Positions 62,559 through 64,000 of a stretch of 64,000 nt of DNA are shown piece by piece. Every line of letters begins with the position of its first letter. The first letter of the stretch is position 1. A program made the position numbers and the translations under genes. The stretch is from Pseudomonadota bacterium (GTDB lineage: Bacteria > Myxococcota > Myxococcia > Myxococcales > Myxococcaceae): NCBI GenBank assembly GCA_023423535.1, contig JAFAFL010000032.1, positions 124,001 to 188,000 of the forward strand, given 5' to 3'. The notes beneath the pieces were generated by a model. The model saw nothing but the letters and a program-made list of their open reading frames with translations. It had not been told where the DNA came from and made no database searches.

Positions 62559-63092
62559 ATGAGCACCTGGAAGCTGGACCCGACGCACTCGATGGTCGAG
62601 TTCTCGGTGAAGCACATGATGTTCAGCACGGTGAGGGGCCGCTTCGGCAAGGTGGACGGCACGGTGAAACTGCCCGACGCGAGCGGTTACGAAGGCCTGG
62701 AGATCGACGCGAACATCGATGCGACGAGCATCGACACCGGCGCGGGCGATCGCGACAAGCACCTCAAGTCGGCGGACTTCTTCGACGTGGAGAAGCACCC
62801 GCACCTCACCTTCAAGTCGCGGAAGGTGGAGCACCTCGGCGCGGAGAAGCTGCGCGTCACCGGCGACCTGCACATCCGCGGCACCACGAAGGAGGTCACG
62901 CTCGATGTGACGGAGGAGGGACGCGGTCAGGACCCGTGGGGAAACCAGCGCGTGGGCTTCACCGCACAGGGCGAGATCGACCGCCGCGACTTCGGCCTCA
63001 CCTGGAACGCGGCGCTGGAGAAGGGCGGTGTGCTGGTGGGCCACAACGTGAAGCTGCAGATCACCGCGCAGCTGGTGCAGCAGAAGGAGTAG
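62559..63092 (+). CDS. YceI-family lipid-binding protein
   Basis: The 177-residue protein starts at ATG 62559, preceded by GAGGAG seven nt upstream. WKLDPTHSMVEFSVKHMMFSTVRGRF, the SIDTGAGDRDKHLKSADFFDVEKHP segment and GE.DRRDFGLTW are the family signatures. YceI proteins are lipocalin-like beta-barrels that bind isoprenoids. No signal peptide is present, so this one may be cytoplasmic. It ends at a hairpin shared with the next convergent gene. Confidence 0.95.
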   Translation: MSTWKLDPTHSMVEFSVKHMMFSTVRGRFGKVDGTVKLPDASGYEGLEIDANIDATSIDTGAGDRDKHLKSADFFDVEKHPHLTFKSRKVEHLGAEKLRVTGDLHIRGTTKEVTLDVTEEGRGQDPWGNQRVGFTAQGEIDRRDFGLTWNAALEKGGVLVGHNVKLQITAQLVQQKE

Positions 63093-63107
63093 GGCCTCGA
63101 AGGCCCT
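63091..63107. terminator. hairpin covering convergent stop codons
   Basis: AGGGCCT-CGA-AGGCCCT (7-bp perfect stem, 3-base loop) begins within the YceI stop TAG (63090-63092) and ends immediately before the dockerin gene stop (63108-63110). It is a candidate bidirectional terminator of the two genes; there is no T-tract. Confidence 0.45.
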
Positions 63108-64000
63108 TCAGGGTGCGCAGACGTCGATCTGCACCGGCGGCGCGGTCGGCCGATACGCACGGCCACCCGCCACCAGCGTGAGGTCGAGCGGCCGGCCTCG
63201 CCACGAGAGTCCATCGCCCGCGAAGATCAGGCACCGCGCGCAGCCGCTGGGCGGGACGTCGGCCTCGGCGGTGACCTGGAGGATGGGGCTGGGCTCGCGC
63301 TGCGCAGGCAGCGTCGCGTCCTCCTGCAGCGAGAGGATGACGTAGCTCACCGCGCCGTTCGCAACCGGCGTGGTGGCGGCGTAACCCACCCGGCGAAGGC
63401 CCGGCGGCTCGTCCCAGCGCTCCGCGGCGCGCGTGCCGTCGGTGGTCACGCCGGTGATGCGGCAGCCCTCGGCGGTGAGGGAGAGGGACCAGGCTTCGAC
63501 TCCGGCCTGAGGACTCCGCACCGCGAGCGTGGCGCCGAACTGCGCGGAGGTCGTGCGCTCCGGCGCGTCCCACTCGAGCGACAGGGGCAGGCAGTCGCCT
63601 TCCGGCCACGCTTCAGAGCCGGCGCATTGCGCTGAGGTGAAAGGCCGCAGGCGCTGGGTGCCGCTCACGAGGTACGTGCTCAGTCGCGTCGCGTCGTCCG
63701 CCTCCACCCGCCCGTCGTCGTTGAAGTCCGCGGCTGCTCCACACGAGGGCGCAGGGCCCCCGCGAAAGAGGTGGTTCTGCAGGGCGACCGGATCCGCCAC
63801 GTCGAGCACGCCGTCGCCGTTGATGTCGCCGAGCACGGTCGCCGCTGCTGCGGCAGGCGCGCGGGGACAGACCTTCGCCAGGGACACGCCGGCGTCGTCA
63901 CCATCGCCTCCGCCGATGCCGCCATCGGTGAGGACGATGCCGCCATCTACCGCCCCGGGCTTCTCAGTGCAGCCCGAGATCAGCCACAGTGCGGCGACAC
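63108..64000 (-). CDS. dockerin-repeat lipoprotein, 5' end cut off by window
   Basis: The frame is open to the right edge and the start codon lies just outside. Visible residues include a hydrophobic tail and lipobox VAALWLISGC, then an Asp/Gly-rich spacer (DGGIVLTDGG), then two calcium-loop type I dockerin repeats: DINGDGVLDVADPVALQNHL and DFNDDGRVEADDATRLSTYL. A C-terminal beta-rich domain of ~170 residues follows. A GTG at 63887 could be mistaken for the start but leaves out the lipobox. No cohesin is present in the window. Function unknown; location is probably the cell surface. Confidence 0.8.
   Translation of the reverse strand, partial: VAALWLISGCTEKPGAVDGGIVLTDGGIGGGDGDDAGVSLAKVCPRAPAAAAATVLGDINGDGVLDVADPVALQNHLFRGGPAPSCGAAADFNDDGRVEADDATRLSTYLVSGTQRLRPFTSAQCAGSEAWPEGDCLPLSLEWDAPERTTSAQFGATLAVRSPQAGVEAWSLSLTAEGCRITGVTTDGTRAAERWDEPPGLRRVGYAATTPVANGAVSYVILSLQEDATLPAQREPSPILQVTAEADVPPSGCARCLIFAGDGLSWRGRPLDLTLVAGGRAYRPTAPPVQIDVCAP

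Overview
The window is about 70% G+C, densely coded DNA from a bacterium of the phylum Myxococcota (myxobacteria). Evidence for this is a MYXO-CTERM sorting tail on the giant protein at 46539-56309, Myxococcus-type cysteine-rich repeats (CGDG...CDDGN...GDGCS.DC) in the lipoprotein at 9217-11484, many lipoproteins with Asp-Ala-Gly spacers after the lipobox, and multidomain Ser/Thr kinases. Genus cannot be fixed from the sequence. I see no tRNA, rRNA, insertion sequence, prophage or CRISPR array. The longest gene-free stretch is 281 bp (8936-9216).

Layout. 1-2886: a cut-off gene end, a small lipoprotein and an M49-like metallopeptidase lipoprotein. 2943-8935: a tripartite RND efflux operon (outer-membrane channel, adaptor, pump) on the minus strand. 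9217-15619: a cysteine-rich lipoprotein and an orphan one-module NRPS (heterocyclization-A-PCP-TE) with a cysteine-like specificity code. 15758-19297: a class IV aminotransferase, a MauG-type dihaem protein and class II DAHP synthase. 19310-23967: a cytochrome c lipoprotein, then a GHKL ATPase translationally coupled to a large Ser/Thr kinase. 24007-26286: a TonB-dependent receptor, divergent from an operon of RsbU-like phosphatase, TPR protein and PhnD-like binding protein (26453-31655). 31691-36325: a DUF1697 protein converging on a second coupled pair, a class III cyclase and a response-regulator/GHKL/STAS protein. 36410-38917: a GH31 glycosidase lipoprotein. 38981-45319: a minus-strand run of a third GHKL ATPase, aroK, an aroD-aroE fusion, aroC, aroB and aroA, which with the DAHP synthase at 17846 covers the shikimate pathway. 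45479-56309: a small lipoprotein and a 3,256-residue protein with 30 tandem repeats of about 106 residues. 56397-64000: an M48 peptidase, an acidic protein, a ferritin-like protein, an M3 peptidase, a YceI protein and a dockerin-bearing lipoprotein running off the edge.

The most unusual content is a signalling family. Three proteins (kinase 19991-23125, cyclase 33794-36325, ATPase 32208-33797) share a module made of a STAS-like domain followed by two CxxC pairs, five copies in all. The module is joined to three different outputs, and both multi-copy proteins are linked by 4-nt overlaps to genes for GHKL ATPases of one distinctive subfamily. A SpoIIE/RsbU-type phosphatase lies between the two pairs. 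This looks like an elaborated partner-switching (RsbW/RsbV/RsbU-like) network in which the STAS element is built into the effectors. That reading is inference; the shared module and gene coupling are seen directly.
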